A stretch of DNA of 64,000 nucleotides from Diplolepis rosae. Its lineage: Eukaryota > Arthropoda > Insecta > Hymenoptera > Diplolepididae. A program made the position numbers and the translations under genes. Positions 34,558 through 45,175 of this stretch are shown piece by piece (the first letter of the stretch is position 1; each line of letters starts with the position of its first letter). The stretch lies in contig JAPYXD010000680.1 in NCBI GenBank assembly GCA_030998225.1, positions 12,214,001 to 12,278,000 of the forward strand, written 5' to 3'. The notes beneath the pieces are model-generated. The model was given only the letters and a program-made list of their open reading frames with translations, made no database searches and was not told the DNA's origin.

Positions 34558-35572
34558 TCCGGATTACCTTAACGCCATGTATCACTTATCCAATTCCTAT
34601 CTTAAAGACACTTTCGCATTTCCACATTAATAGAGATATCGAGTTGAAACTTTGAGTAATTAAGTTAAAAGCAGCAAGAAACGTTTATATGGACCTAAAT
34701 TTGTATAATTATGAAAAAAATATTGTTGATGTTCTTAGTTGTCTTTAGGGTAAAGAAAAAATGTAACTCAAAGTTTCATGTTTTCAAACGTTTCAACTCA
34801 GATTGGAGTCCTCATCAGAGAGAATTTATTTCTATAAAAAATACAAAGGAAGAAACTCAATAATTGCCCGTGTGACGGATAAACATTGTGGTTAAACAAT
34901 GATATAAAAGAATTGCAAGTGTGAAACGATATAAATGAATTGTACATGTGAAATTATAAAATTGGTCAAAACTAAATTTACAAAAAACATAAAACTGTAC
35001 AAAAATTTTTTTCTATAAAAATAGAAAGGAAGTAACTTAAAAAATTTGCACCTTTGGCCGGTCAAAATTCTGTTAAAAAATGATGTAAAAGAATTGCAAG
35101 TGTGAAACTATAAAATTGGTCTGAATAACAAAATTTGCAATAAAGTAAAAGTTTACAGAAACATTTTTTTCTGTAAAAATACTAAGGGGGGAAACTTAAA
35201 AAATAGCACGTGTGACGGATAACATTGTGGTAAAAACGATGTAAATGAATTGTACATGTGAAACTATAAAATTGGTCTAAACTAAATTTACAAGAAAATA
35301 AAAACTGTACAAAAATTTGTTCTGTAAAATTACTAAGGAGAATAACTTAAAAAATAGCACTTCTGACATAAGTCCTGTTCATTATTATGAAAAAAAAAAT
35401 CCAAAAATAAATTTGTTTATGATTTCAATGTTTAGGAGCAGATAAACATTCCTTAGTGATTTTTACTGGATTACTCAAAGTTTCAACTTGATATTTCAAT
35501 TAATGTAGAAATGCGAAGGGCGAATAAATTGTCGGTAAGGTAGGGATCGGATAAGTCGTACATGGCCTTAAG
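34558..35572. mobile_element. Family C element with tandem array interior
   Basis: The left arm follows TTAA with CGCCATGTATCACTTATCC and includes AGAGATATCGAGTTGAAAC. The right arm ends TAAGGTAGGGATCGGATAAG, then ACATGGCC and TTAA (35571-35574). Unlike the 300-bp copy at 20926, the centre has been enlarged by the array at 34828-35390. Confidence 0.65.
34828..35390. repeat. Tandem array of about 165-180 bp units
   Basis: Three and a half diverged units share TTCTATAAAAATA, AAAGGAAGTAACTT, GTGTGACGGATAACATTGTGG, GAATTGTACATGTGAAAC and TATAAAATTGGTC. They lie inside the family C element. It is non-coding. Confidence 0.7.
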
Positions 35573-35574
35573 TT

Positions 35575-36040
35575 AGGTGTCGTGCGAGAAATCAGGTTTC
35601 TGATAAAAAAGTTTTCCTGTGATTTTAAGACCAGAAATTGTATTATCAATCTTGCTTTATGAAAGGAAAAACATTATTTATTATGAAAAATAATACTTTT
35701 GATGATGTTTATTGTAACAGAATTCTTCCTTACTATTGCTTCTTACCATTTTTTTTTTAAATAATTGGATTTTCATGAGTCACGGCTTATTCTTTCGGGG
35801 TAAATATTCTCTAAAACTATACAATTTCAAATTTTGGAAGTAAAGCTTTTAGTGAATGAAAGCGTTAAAAGAATTTTTTGAAAAGAAACTTTTTTTTTAA
35901 ATAACTATATTTGAAGATTACTTACTTATTTTCCACAAAAATATAAGTTATGGTTTATAAAAATCCAATAATTTTTATAGAAAATTGGTAAGAAGGAATA
36001 TTAAGGAAAAATTCTATTACAAAAAACATTATTAAGGATG
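35575..36040. mobile_element. Truncated family B' element
   Basis: After the TTAA that ends family C comes GTTAGGTGTCGTGCGAGAAAT and CAGGTTTCTGATAAAAAAG, matching the left arm of the 17151-17816 element. The right arm stops at AAAAAACATTATTAAGG (about 36030) without the terminal GGCACGACAACTACC. It is much more diverged than the other copies. Confidence 0.6.
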
Positions 36041-36595
36041 CTTAACCCATTTACATAATCTCAAACTAAAGAACAGTCTATTTTTTTTACTTCATATCCT
36101 GTTTCACCCTGTTTATCTATGAAATTCTATTATTTAGTTGAAGAAAAATCTTATATTTATCAAAATTTTTCGTGCAAATATCCCGGATAGGATTTCTATA
36201 AAGAATACGAAATAATATTTTACAAAAGACTAAATTAGATCTACCAAAAAAGTGGGATTTCATTTAATTAAAAAAATTAATTACTTATTTGACTTAATTC
36301 ATTTAATATCACATATTAACACTTAAGAAATTTAGAAAAAATGCTTTGAGGCCATTTAAATATAAAGAACCATTTTTAATATTAATTTCAAAAATTGCCC
36401 TCCACCTTTCAAAGATTTTCCCTATATTTTTTACGGTACCGTGAATTAAGGACATTTTTATGAAATAACCTCCCTTCAGATTAATTTCAGAAATTTTAAT
36501 TAAACTGAATTCAAAATTTTCATTAAATTTTCTTGACTTTGAAAAGGACACAATAAGGGTACCACTGAAGCGGCCTTGAGCCTACAATGTGATAT
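36041..36595. other. Unannotated AT-rich stretch
   Basis: No gene or repeat partner was recognised. The minus-strand frame 36309-36551 has no motif. Confidence 0.4.
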
Positions 36596-38508
36596 AGTGA
36601 CTAGGCAATATTTTTTCATAAGATGTATATTTCTCTTTTTAATTCAAAAAAATATTATTGAATATCCAAAATTCAATTTTTTAACAATAATATGTTAAAT
36701 ACGGGAAAAAAGCAAGTTTTCAAAATTGCTCGTTTCAATAAGATCTAAAAATTTTGTTTGATATAGTTTCTGCCAAAATGTATATTTTTCGTTTCAATTA
36801 AAAAAAATACGAATGATACAATATTATTTTTTACATAAAAACCTACAAATTTGAATTGTAACATTTTTTCATAAGATGCATATTTTTCTTTTTATTTAAA
36901 AAAAAAAACTATTGAAAATCCAAAATTCAATTTTTTAACAATAATATGTAAAATACGAAAAAAACGTAAGAATATAAAGTTGTTCGTTTCAACAAGATCT
37001 ACAAATTTTGTCTGACGCAGTTTCTGGTAAAACATATATTTTTCGTTTTAATTCCAAAAAATACGTTTACAATTCAAAAATTCCATTTTTTAGACAAAAT
37101 ATGTGAGATACAAAAAAAACGTTTATCTGGAAAATTGTTTGCCTAAATGAGGTTTACAAATTCTCATTAAGACATTTCTCGACAGGATGTATATTTTATG
37201 TTTTGATTTTTAATATTAAAAAAATCTGCCCGCTTCGCGGGCACATTCTCATTGCGCGCCTCGCGCGCAGCTCGCTTCGCTCGCAAGTTTGAGCGCGCCT
37301 AGGGCGCGCGATTCGATCGTCGCGCTTCGCGCTCCGGCATTTTTTAACGTCGCGCTTCGCGCGCCGTTCTTTCTGGACCTCGCGCGTCGCGCTCGGTCTT
37401 ATGCTCTTCGCAAACATTTAAGTTTATTTCTTATATTTTGATACTGAAGCTCAAACCAATTTTATAATAATATTACAGATGATGTGAATTACACATTTTC
37501 TCAAAGTCACTGAATTTCTTTTTGAATTTAAGTGAAACAGGAAATTCAATTTACTTAAGGCTCTATCGGCCTTAAGGAACACATTCTCATCATGACACTC
37601 GCGCTTCGCGCTCGATTTTCTGTATACATTTCAGTATAACTTTTTAATAAATTACATGATTAAAAGAATTTACTTTCTTCCACATATCTAAAAAGGAAAA
37701 ACAATCGTAGACTTTATTTAAGGAAACGATTTTGCAGAACAACGCTTATTTCGTATCTCACATATTTTGGTGAAAAAAATTGAATTTTTTCAATATTAAA
37801 AATCAAAACATAAAATATACATCCTGTCCCGAAATTTCTTTATCAGAATTTGTAGACCTCATTTAGGCAAACAATTTTCCATCTAAACGTTTTTTTTGTA
37901 TCTCACATATTTTGTCTAAAAAATGGAATTTTTTCATTTTTATCGTATTTTTTGGAATTGAAACGAAAAATATATCTTTTATCAGAAACTGTAAAAATTC
38001 GATTTTTTTCACCAAAATATGTGAGATACGAAATAAGCGTTGTTCTGTAAAATCGTTTCCTTAAATAAGTTCTACGATTGTTTTTTCTTTTTGAGAGATT
38101 TGGAAGAAAATAAATTATTTTAATCATGTAATTTATTAAAAAGTGACTGAAATGTATACAGAAAATCGAGCGCGAAGCGCGAGCGTCATGATGAGAATGT
38201 ATTCCTTAAGGCTGATAGAGCCTTAAGTAAATTGAATTTCCTGTTTAACTTAAATTCAAAAAGAAATAGAGTGACTTTGAGAAAATGTGTAATTCACATC
38301 ATCTGTAATATAATTATAAAATTAGTTTGAGCTTCAGTATCAAATTATAAGAAATAAACTTAAATGTATGCGGAGAGCACAAGACCGAGCGCGAAGCGCG
38401 AGGTCCAGAAAGAACGGAGCGCAAAGCGCGACGATCGAATCGCGCGCCCTAGGCGCGCTCAAACTTGCAAGCGAAGCGAGCTGCGCGCGAAGCGGGCAGA
38501 TTTTTTGT
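36596..38508 (+). mobile_element. Family A repeat (copy A4), interrupted by another A
   Basis: The plus-direction A sequence runs 36596-37224 as four or five body units of about 130 bp, and resumes at 37992. It then reaches GAAAATCGAGCGCGAAGCGC, CCTTAAGGCTGATAGAGCC and a long GC-rich block (38390-38500). It ends with GAAGCGGGCAGATTTTTT. The 5' block is missing. Between 37225 and 37991 the direction is reversed because a second A copy is inserted. Confidence 0.8.
37225..37991 (-). mobile_element. Family A repeat inserted head-on within A4
   Basis: On the minus strand it runs from CAGTTTCTGATAAAAGATA to the A 3' end, hairpin GCCCGCGAAGCGGGC followed by AGATT. It is 5'-truncated and flanked by TAAAAA-type direct repeats (about 37217-37223 and 37992-37997). 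The empty target is preserved in copy A5 at about 57068-57080 (TATTAAAAAAATTCGATTT). A fixed 3' end, a variable 5' end and a short A/T-rich duplication are what LINE-type target-primed insertion leaves. Confidence 0.75.
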
Positions 38509-38512
38509 TATT

Positions 38513-38570
38513 TGAATTAGTCAAATTTCACTGATAATCAGTAGATTTTTACTGATTCAGATTTAGAGAG
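38513..38570. mobile_element. Family E right-end fragment
   Basis: TTAGTCAAATTTCACTGATAA through GATTCAGATTTAGAGAG, followed by TA (38571-38572). Only the last 58 bases of an E element are present, abutting the 3' end of family A; the left part is gone. Confidence 0.75.
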
Positions 38571-38572
38571 TA

Positions 38573-39215
38573 GTTTGGCAATTGGATTTTCGATTTTTAT
38601 CATCTTTCTTGGTAATTGATTAGTAACACTTCCTAATAATACTGGCTTACTCTTAAAGATGTTACTACTTGCTATCGAATTTCTCGCCGTGTACCTTTAA
38701 GCTAATAACTTCTATTATAAATAATACATTTCATACATAGCAGATTTTTCTCCATAAAAAGTTCTCGTGTTTGAAGAACGGAAGCGTGTACCGATATCGG
38801 GAGTGTAATTCAAATTCGGAAAGATAATGCCTAGAAACCACGGTACATTCCAGGCGATGCGATGTTACGCCATCGAGTTATGTAAGTTCTCTTATTCCTG
38901 GGTAAAGGGCGAAGTAGATGTGCTTGGTGCTCGCAGGTAAGTTATATATCACAGAGAAAACTTCCAGCATAGATAACCTACTTGAGGAGTTAGCCCGCGT
39001 AGATGCAAATTTCTGAATTATTATGCCGCGGAGTATATTATGCCAGAGCCTCGACCACCTTTGCGACCCTCCACTACCATTCAACCCTACTACGTTTTTC
39101 CTTGCACTTTATATGCCACACTTATCTATGAATTCCTAGCACAGCAAATTGCCGATGCAATCAATTTCTCACTGCTTAAATATACTTGATAATATAATAA
39201 TAATGGCGATGTAGA
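38573..39215. other. Unannotated stretch
   Basis: 38780-39120 is base-balanced (GGAAGCGTGTACCGATATCGG, CCGCGGAGTATATTATGCC) without a partner in the window. The 68-codon minus frame 38878-39084 has no recognisable motif, and no splice or start signal supports it. Confidence 0.4.
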
Positions 39216-39216
39216 T

Positions 39217-39780
39217 ACACTCAGAAAATAAATTTTCTTTATTAAACTAAATCGTTTTGTTGAATTCACGAAGTATTTTATTGTTTTGACCAATTTTTTT
39301 AGACACTCGAAAAAATATTTGATTAATCTAACCAAATTTTAGTTGAATTAAGTAAAGAATTTTCTTATTAGATGATTGACCACACTTTTGGTTGATTCAA
39401 CCAAATAATTTGTTGTAAGCAACCAAAAATAATTTTTTTGGACCCAATTTCGTTGAATCAATCAAATATTTTAGTTTATTTGACTAAGTTTTGGTTGATA
39501 GAACCAAAATTTATTTGAGTCGACCAAAAATCTTTGATAATTTAACAAAATGGTTTGGTGAAGTAAATTTTTTCTGGGTGGATGAATCTAATAATTATTT
39601 TAAAGTTACTATAAGAAACTAAAATGCTTGGTTGTACAAATTAAATTTTTGGTTCAATCAACCAAAATTTCAATAACGAAAGGATTTCGTTAAGCTAATG
39701 AAATAATTCTGTTAGATCAAGCAACAATTTTTTTGTTCGTAAAATCAAATCAATTTATGAGATTGCTTTCAATCAATTGA
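39217..39780. mobile_element. Palindromic element with TTGGTTGA motif (family N)
   Basis: It starts CACTCAGAAAATAAATTTTC after TA. The interior repeats TTTTGGTTGATTCAACCAAA-type palindromes (39385-39410, 39440-39560, 39645-39670). GTAAATTTTTTCTGGGTGG at about 39560 mirrors the left end, so the element proper may stop at 39578, with a related piece following. A weak relative lies at 59600-59720. It is non-coding. Confidence 0.6.
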
Positions 39781-41208
39781 AGAAAATTTCCAATATAATA
39801 TTAAACTTTTCCATTATTAAGGAAAAATGGTCGTTCTTAAAAGTCATTTTCCTGTAAAATATAAAAAATTATCCAAATACGTTAGGAATTATGCAAATTT
39901 TTTGGTAAAATTACCGATATTCTCGTGTTGATTGCGTCTTGAAAATGTTAGGAACAAAAAATATTGTTTACAGCCTACGAGTACAAAAAAGAATTTTCTC
40001 AAATCAATTGGGTCTGGGAAAGGTGTCTCTTGTAAATTTCCAATCACTGAATTTGAATCCCAGCGAATCAGAACTATTTCGATCCATTTTGAAATTTGTT
40101 TACGAACCATTCTCAATCGATCAATAAAACGTTTTACTTGTAAATCTCGTCCATTGCAAACCAATTAAAAATCGATCCACCTCATTTCACATTAATCCTA
40201 GTTAAAAAAAATATGTCGATATCTACTATATTAATACATAGAATTATGAAATAGTATTACTGGTAGGAAATTTCAGTCTTAATATAACGATAGATTGAGC
40301 AATTCTGAAGAAAAATAACGCTAAATACTTTTCACTTTTTCTTTCGATAATAATTGTAACTAGAAAAAATATTTCCTTTACTCTCGTACAATTTTTTACG
40401 AATCCCTTAGATAATTTAAAAGTAAACAGATCATGAAAGTTAATTATTATTAAATTATAAATATCAAAACAGTATACAAATAAACACATTAATACAAATA
40501 TTATTTTGAAGTAAATAATAACACAATCTGTCTCTCTACTTCTACGTTAATTTATCTGAGCAAACGAATTTTGAAAGTATACAAATTTAAAAATATTTAA
40601 ATTCACTACAGTACATCCAAGAATTAATCAATTTTAATTCATAGTAGAACGGCCAGAAGAAAATATTTTCGATTAGTTATGCTCGATTTTTTTAAATTTA
40701 TTTTTCTGACCCACCTCATAAGGATTTCTTTAATTAGAAATATACACAAATACGTAATTATCATTTGCAATCAGAAATTTACTTTTTTATGGATGATATT
40801 TTATAACGAAGACATAAATTGAATGCATGTATGGAAAAATAAGGCATTCATAGCTATAAGAATGCTCTTTAAATCTTGCAGATTCGTAAACCAGGAAGTT
40901 TATGCGTGTATTCAATCTGCGCGACATGTGTGTTCGGAGCGTTAAGGTACAAATTGAAAACCATTCGGCAAATCTCCCCGTCGTTCGAAGTGTTAATAAA
41001 TTCAGGTTTACGAGGGTCGGAGGGTCGCATTACGTATCTTCGAGTGCGGTACTTTACATTACATAAAAGCGCGGCTACATGCAACCAAAAGCGAGGAAAA
41101 AAGCTCCGAATCTCAGATACGCGATCAGAATAATTTTATACATTAAGTATTATACACTTAGTTTATCAAATATTTTCTAAATTTCACACTTATTTATATA
41201 CTGCACAC
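39781..41208. other. Unannotated stretch
   Basis: 40021-40110 looks like a decayed relative of the 29341-29698 MITE. 40860-41120 is base-balanced (ACCAGGAAGTTTATGCGTG, GAGGGTCGGAGGGTCGC). Overlapping frames on both strands (39889-40168, 40869-41133) have no motif and look accidental. Confidence 0.4.
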
Positions 41209-41779
41209 GAAAAATCTCCAGTTAAAACAACCGAAATTCCGGTTAGGCCATATTTAACATTATTTTCTGGTTATTTGAACTGAAATTCTGGTTATTTCAA
41301 ACAGATTTTTGAGTAATTCCTAAAAAAATCTGGTACAAATAACCCGAATTTCTAGTTATTTTAACCAGAAAATAATGTTAAGGGGGATCACCTGTGTGAT
41401 ACCCGATTTCTGACCCATTTTTCAAGAATTTTTTTCTCTGCGACAAAAAAAGATTTTTCAACAATTTTTTTTTTAAGTATGATTTATTTGTGCTGCTTTT
41501 ATACAATTTTTTATTTTGGAGTTAATAAAAAAAAGCATAATTCCGAGAAAAATGGATTTAAAGGTTGAGAACATAAAAAATTATCATTTTTAGTGACTTA
41601 CATTTAGTCTGATATTCCAGGACCGTAAAGTTCGCCTTCTTGTTCTTGTAAGTGTTCACGATGTTCTTGTTATAAAAAAAAAAGTCGATTTTTTGAAAAT
41701 TTCACACGGGTGATCCCCCTTAAATATGGCCTAATCGGAATTCTGGTCGTTTGAACTGCACTTTTTTTTGAGTGTACAG
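41209..41779. mobile_element. Palindromic element with AATTCTGGTTATTT motif
   Basis: CACACGAAAAATCTCCAGTT at the left is mirrored by TCGTTTGAACTGCACTTTTT and TTTGAGTGTA at the right. TTAGGCCATATTTAACATT mirrors AATATGGCCTAATCGG. The interior repeats AATTCTGGTTATTT and AACCAGAA. A 338-bp element is inserted at its right-hand TTAA (41378). Confidence 0.7.
41382..41719. mobile_element. TTAA element with GGGGGATCACC ends (338 bp)
   Basis: GGGGGATCACCTGTGTGA at the left is mirrored by TCACACGGGTGATCCCCC at the right, with TTAA on both sides (41378-41381, 41720-41723). The host palindrome supplies the empty site: its left arm reads GCCATATTTAACATTATTTT and its right arm, with the insert removed, reads AATAATGTTAAATATGGC. 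The 5-base G/C ends and TTAA choice fit piggyBac-type mobilisation. Confidence 0.88.
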
Positions 41780-42478
41780 TAATTAATGATTTTCTAACCT
41801 ATTCCTATCTATCAATATCACCCCACTCGGACGCATTATTTAAACTAGGGCGCTGGTTACACTCAGAAAAAAGGTTCAATCAAATTCACTAAAGCTAATC
41901 GGTTAAAAAATTTCTAGTTAAAATGATTAAACATTTAGTTAATTTCACTAGAAGAATTTTTTACTTATTATGGTTACAAAATTCTGATTATATACAGGGC
42001 GAGGCACATAAAGTGTTACAGAACGATAACACTAAAACTATTGATCATATCCAAAAATGTTTCAGACAAAAGTTTCAGGGTTCGAGAAGGCCGTCATACT
42101 GGACAACCCTATTTTTTTATCGGTGGAGGTGCTGAAGCTACGTCAAGGTCAACTCCACTTTTTTAAATGGAACCATGTATTTTTTTTCGATGACAGTATT
42201 ACCAATTTTAAGACGAATTCAGCGACCTACAACACAAGGTCATTCTAGTCACGCAAAGTATGAAAATAGTCGAAAAATCGAAACATATCGGAATAATCAC
42301 TTTCAAAGGATCCACTAACCTTGGTGAAAATTTTAATGCGCTACTGGCTTAGAATTCGTAGTATGTGTGTATACGTATAGTCACCAATGCTATGCCAGCG
42401 GCCGACTCGTAGATCGTGCAACACTGCAATTTGAACCTAACTGTGATATGCGTTTGAATAGCTGGATGTCAAAGGTTA

Positions 42479-42742
42479 TTGTTAACAGTTAAAAAAATGT
42501 CAGGTCAAGTGAGATGGAAAGGAAGATTTATAAAGAACAAAACTTTAGACTATGAAGTGCGTCGAAATTCGGGACTGGTTGAAGCGAGGAAAAGAAAATA
42601 TTATGCCAGCAATTTCACGTATGCTTCCAAGCTGGTTGTGTGTGTGTGTCGATACCTACAGCAGACAAGCTGCAGAAAGGGAACAGTGTTGCCGGGTCAC
42701 GATACTTTTACGTTTGTCTGTTTGAAAGTGACTGAAATTTAA
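42479..42742 (+). other. Basic open frame of unknown origin
   Basis: An 87-codon plus-strand frame whose second methionine (about residue 7) starts MSGQVRWKGRFIKNKTLDYE and continues with many Arg/Lys. The residue pattern up to RKRKYYAS is less AT-biased than chance frames nearby, and it lies between two transposon relics. It could be the N-terminus of a transposon-encoded protein or the tail of a decayed one. I do not recognise the family, and the second half is low-information. Confidence 0.25.
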
Positions 42743-43039
42743 ATGTTCTAAATTAGATTATCTATAAATCTGCACGGTGGAGAAATTTGATGTTTTTTTC
42801 AAAAATTTATATTTTCAAGCAGCACAAATATCGACTTTTTAAAAATTTCTCTACCAGAGCGTTTAATTACTACAAATTAAAATGTGGAAAGTGCCTATAT
42901 GCATTGCCCATGAATTACATCTTAAAATAGTCAACTTTGACATTAATTATCTCTGCATCGGTACGGTTGAAAAATTTGAAATTAATTTAGTATATAAATA
43001 ATTATTCTATTTAAATATCAGCTCCTTTTTTAAAAACTT

Positions 43040-44080
43040 CTACCAGAGATCGGTTTTTTTACATACAACCTTAATTCGCTGATGAAAAGACCTTCTAACT
43101 TCAGCCAACATTTGTGGTGTAATTTCGGTACATGCTCGGCGTATTCTTTCTTTCATATCGTCAGGCGTGGTAGGTGCTACCACCATTACGCGTTCTTTGA
43201 CAAAACCCTATAAAAAGTAATCTGGTGATGTTAGATCTGGCGAACGAGGTAGCCAAGCTACAGGGCCACCTCTTCCTATCCACTTTTCGTCAAAAATCTC
43301 ATTCATCACTTGTCTTGAACACAGAGCATAATGGGGTGGTGCACCGTTATGTTGCGTCCACATGTTCATGCGAACATGCAAGGGCACGTCTTTTATCAAT
43401 TGAGGCAGTACGTTTTACAGAAAGTTTGCGTAAACTTGCCCAGTCAAGCGACCTTCAAAAAAATGTGGAGCAATGACGTGATCGCCGACAATGCTGCACC
43501 AACAATTAACGGACTACGGATGTTGAAATGGTGCATTTCTCATCCATAGAGGATTCTCATTTGCCCAATAATGCATATTATGCCTATTCACATTTCCCGT
43601 ATTTGCGAAGTTAGCTTCATCAGAATAAAGCACATGACTCAAAACTGAGACATCTGTGCGCATTTTTCTACGAATCCAATTACAGAAATTGACGCGTTTC
43701 AGGAAATCATTGCCATACAAATCCTGATGTAATGACATACGATACGGATGGAACTTGTGTTGATGTAAGATTCTTAATACAGATCGCTGACTAATTCCAC
43801 TCTTTTTTTCCATTTGCCTGCTGCTCGCATGTGGATTTAGTGCAGCAGAAGCTAAGATAGCAGCCGCATTATTTTCATTATCAATTGGTCGACGTTTGAC
43901 TCGTGTTTGTTCCACTGTACCGAAGCGACAGAAACGTTCAGTTAATCGCTTAAAAGCCATGTGCGATTTTTGTTGCCTATCTGGATAACGAGCCGCATAC
44001 AAATCTTGGGCGTTTCTGTAATGTTTACGGCATTCCCCCAGCACCATCAACATATCAAAATATTCTTGAAAATCGTTCAT
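43040..44080 (-). pseudogene. Decayed Tc1/mariner-type DDE transposase
   Basis: One frame of 347 codons runs from MNDFQEYFDMLMVLGECRKH to a stop at 43040-43042. The N-terminal part is the helix-turn-helix region with LYAARYPDRQQKSHMAFKRL. The DDE core shows VLYSDEANF (first Asp), then TQHNGAPPHY where the second catalytic Asp has become Asn (43346-43348). WLPRSPDLTSPDYFL supplies the third Asp, 36 residues on. Stop codons at 43514-43516, 43415-43417 and 43208-43210 break the frame; the last replaces the Trp usual after DYFL. The methionine at 44263 upstream lies in a hairpin and is not the real start. This transposase cannot be active. Confidence 0.88.
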
Positions 44081-44162
44081 TTTCGCGTTCCGATGTACGC
44101 ACATTAGAAGGTAATTGGCAGCATTACTGTCTACACAATGTGGCGCCTTTTCGTTTATCGCT

Positions 44163-44292
44163 ATACATGCAAGCCTCGGTATTTTGACTCTAGAGGAAGC
44201 CCCCATCACGCCACCTTCCCACTGAGCTAGTGGGAAGGTAGCGTGGTGGGGGCTGCCCTTCAAGAGTCAAAATGCCAAGGCTTGTATACATG
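44163..44292. repeat. Hairpin with arms of about 60 bp
   Basis: The left arm ATACATGCAAGCCTCGG, TATTTTGACTC, AAGCCCCCATCACGCC, ACCTTCCCACT is mirrored on the right. AGTGGGAAGGTAGCGTGG, TGGGGGCTGCCC, GAGTCAAAATGCC and AAGGCTTGTATACATG follow an 11-base centre. About ten mismatches are visible. It is GC-rich compared with the surroundings and lies just upstream of the decayed transposase. It is probably a small fold-back MITE; a hairpin-RNA source is possible. Confidence 0.75.
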
Positions 44293-44365
44293 TTGATACC
44301 GGTTTCCTGTTAGTTATATCAGGGCCGGTCAACCTCTAATGGATGAGGTGTCCGAGTAACTTAGT

Positions 44366-45175
44366 TCATGTGCACAGTTGTACGCGGCGCTAGTTATTTC
44401 AAGCGGGCGGAGTGCGGCAAGGGAAACTGGCTTCGTATGAGTTCCGCCATTGTTATTTACAAGTCATTACAAGTATTTAACAATTCATTGTGCGTGTTTG
44501 TGCGTTATCATGGATAAAAAATACGTAATTCAGTGTGCTGTTTGTGGGTGTATAGCACCAAAAAGCGTCAGAAAGAAAGTGCGCCCATTCGTCGGTTTCC
44601 GAAGAGAGGAGATGCTGGACATCGATGGATTGAAGCTTACGTGAACTCTTACTTGTCGAGGTTAGAATACCTACAAGTAGTGGAAAGGCAATATTTTGTT
44701 TGTCATTGACATTTCGATGAAGATTATTACTAACAAAAGAGAAATGATGCCTTTCTTTTAAAGTGCGGTTTTTTCAATTTCTGAATCAAAAGTAGTCCAC
44801 GTCCGTTTTTATCTTTTCTACCATTTCCCAAATTTTAGAAACAAAATTTTCATGTACTTTAAACACAAACATGTAGAAACCTAAAACAATAAAATTTCCT
44901 AAGTATCACATGCTTTTAAGGTTCGTAGTTCGTTGATAGGAAAATTTTCTGTATATCTTTTAAAAATATAAATAAAATTACACATATTTTGAATTTTTAC
45001 TTATTACGACAAAGTCAAGATTTTTTTTCACAATTTTGCATTAAATCTTCAATTTCCTTTTAATTATATTTTCTGCAACACATTTAAAGAACGTACATAT
45101 GCATGTATGTGCACTAACACGTGCACATTTAATGATAATTCATATGCACAGTTGTACGCGGCGCTAGTTGCTAAT
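44366..45175. repeat. Direct repeats flanking the THAP remnant
   Basis: TTCATGTGCACAGTTGTACG CGGCGCTAGTT at about 44365-44395 recurs as TTCATATGCACAGTTGTACG CGGCGCTAGTT at about 45140-45170. The two 31-base copies differ at one position and bracket the THAP frame. They could be short terminal or subterminal repeats of the element that carried it. A loosely similar phrase, GCTGCGCTAGTTGTACGAAG, lies at 26368 within another element. Confidence 0.65.
44510..44733 (+). pseudogene. THAP zinc-finger domain remnant
   Basis: The frame starts MDKKYVIQCAVCGC, giving the first Cys-x2-Cys. About 25 codons in, the frame must shift by one base (44575-44592). It then continues RFPKRGDAGHRWIEAYVNSY, and ends YFVCH-stop-HFDEDYY, giving Cys-x2-His. 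RFPK, the Trp of RWIEA and the closing C..HF are the conserved positions of the THAP (C2CH) DNA-binding finger, found in P-element transposases and many host proteins. The stop at 44707-44709 (TGA) would come from CGA by one transition. A frameshift and a stop within 75 codons make it a pseudogene. It probably comes from a THAP-bearing transposon or retrocopy. Confidence 0.75.

Noticed and set aside
37196..37417. Arg-rich frame in the GC-rich block (possible nuclear protein)
   Set aside because: It is a reading of the CGCTTCGCG palindromes of family A, which are conserved as DNA or RNA words rather than as codons.
37225..37420. GC-rich block as bacterial contamination or a CpG-island promoter
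   Set aside because: The same block recurs at the end of several A copies with shared flanks, so it is part of the repeat.
38878..39084. 68-codon minus frame in base-balanced sequence as an exon
   Set aside because: No domain motif, splice-site support or homologous second copy could be seen; the region stays unannotated.
43514..44263. 249-residue frame taken as an intact gene from its first methionine
   Set aside because: The first 61 residues come from the hairpin region and do not belong to the transposase; the true start is at 44080, and the frame continues beyond three stops.
44450..44644. THAP frame as a functional short gene
   Set aside because: The finger is only complete if a frameshift and a stop are ignored, so it is a pseudogene.
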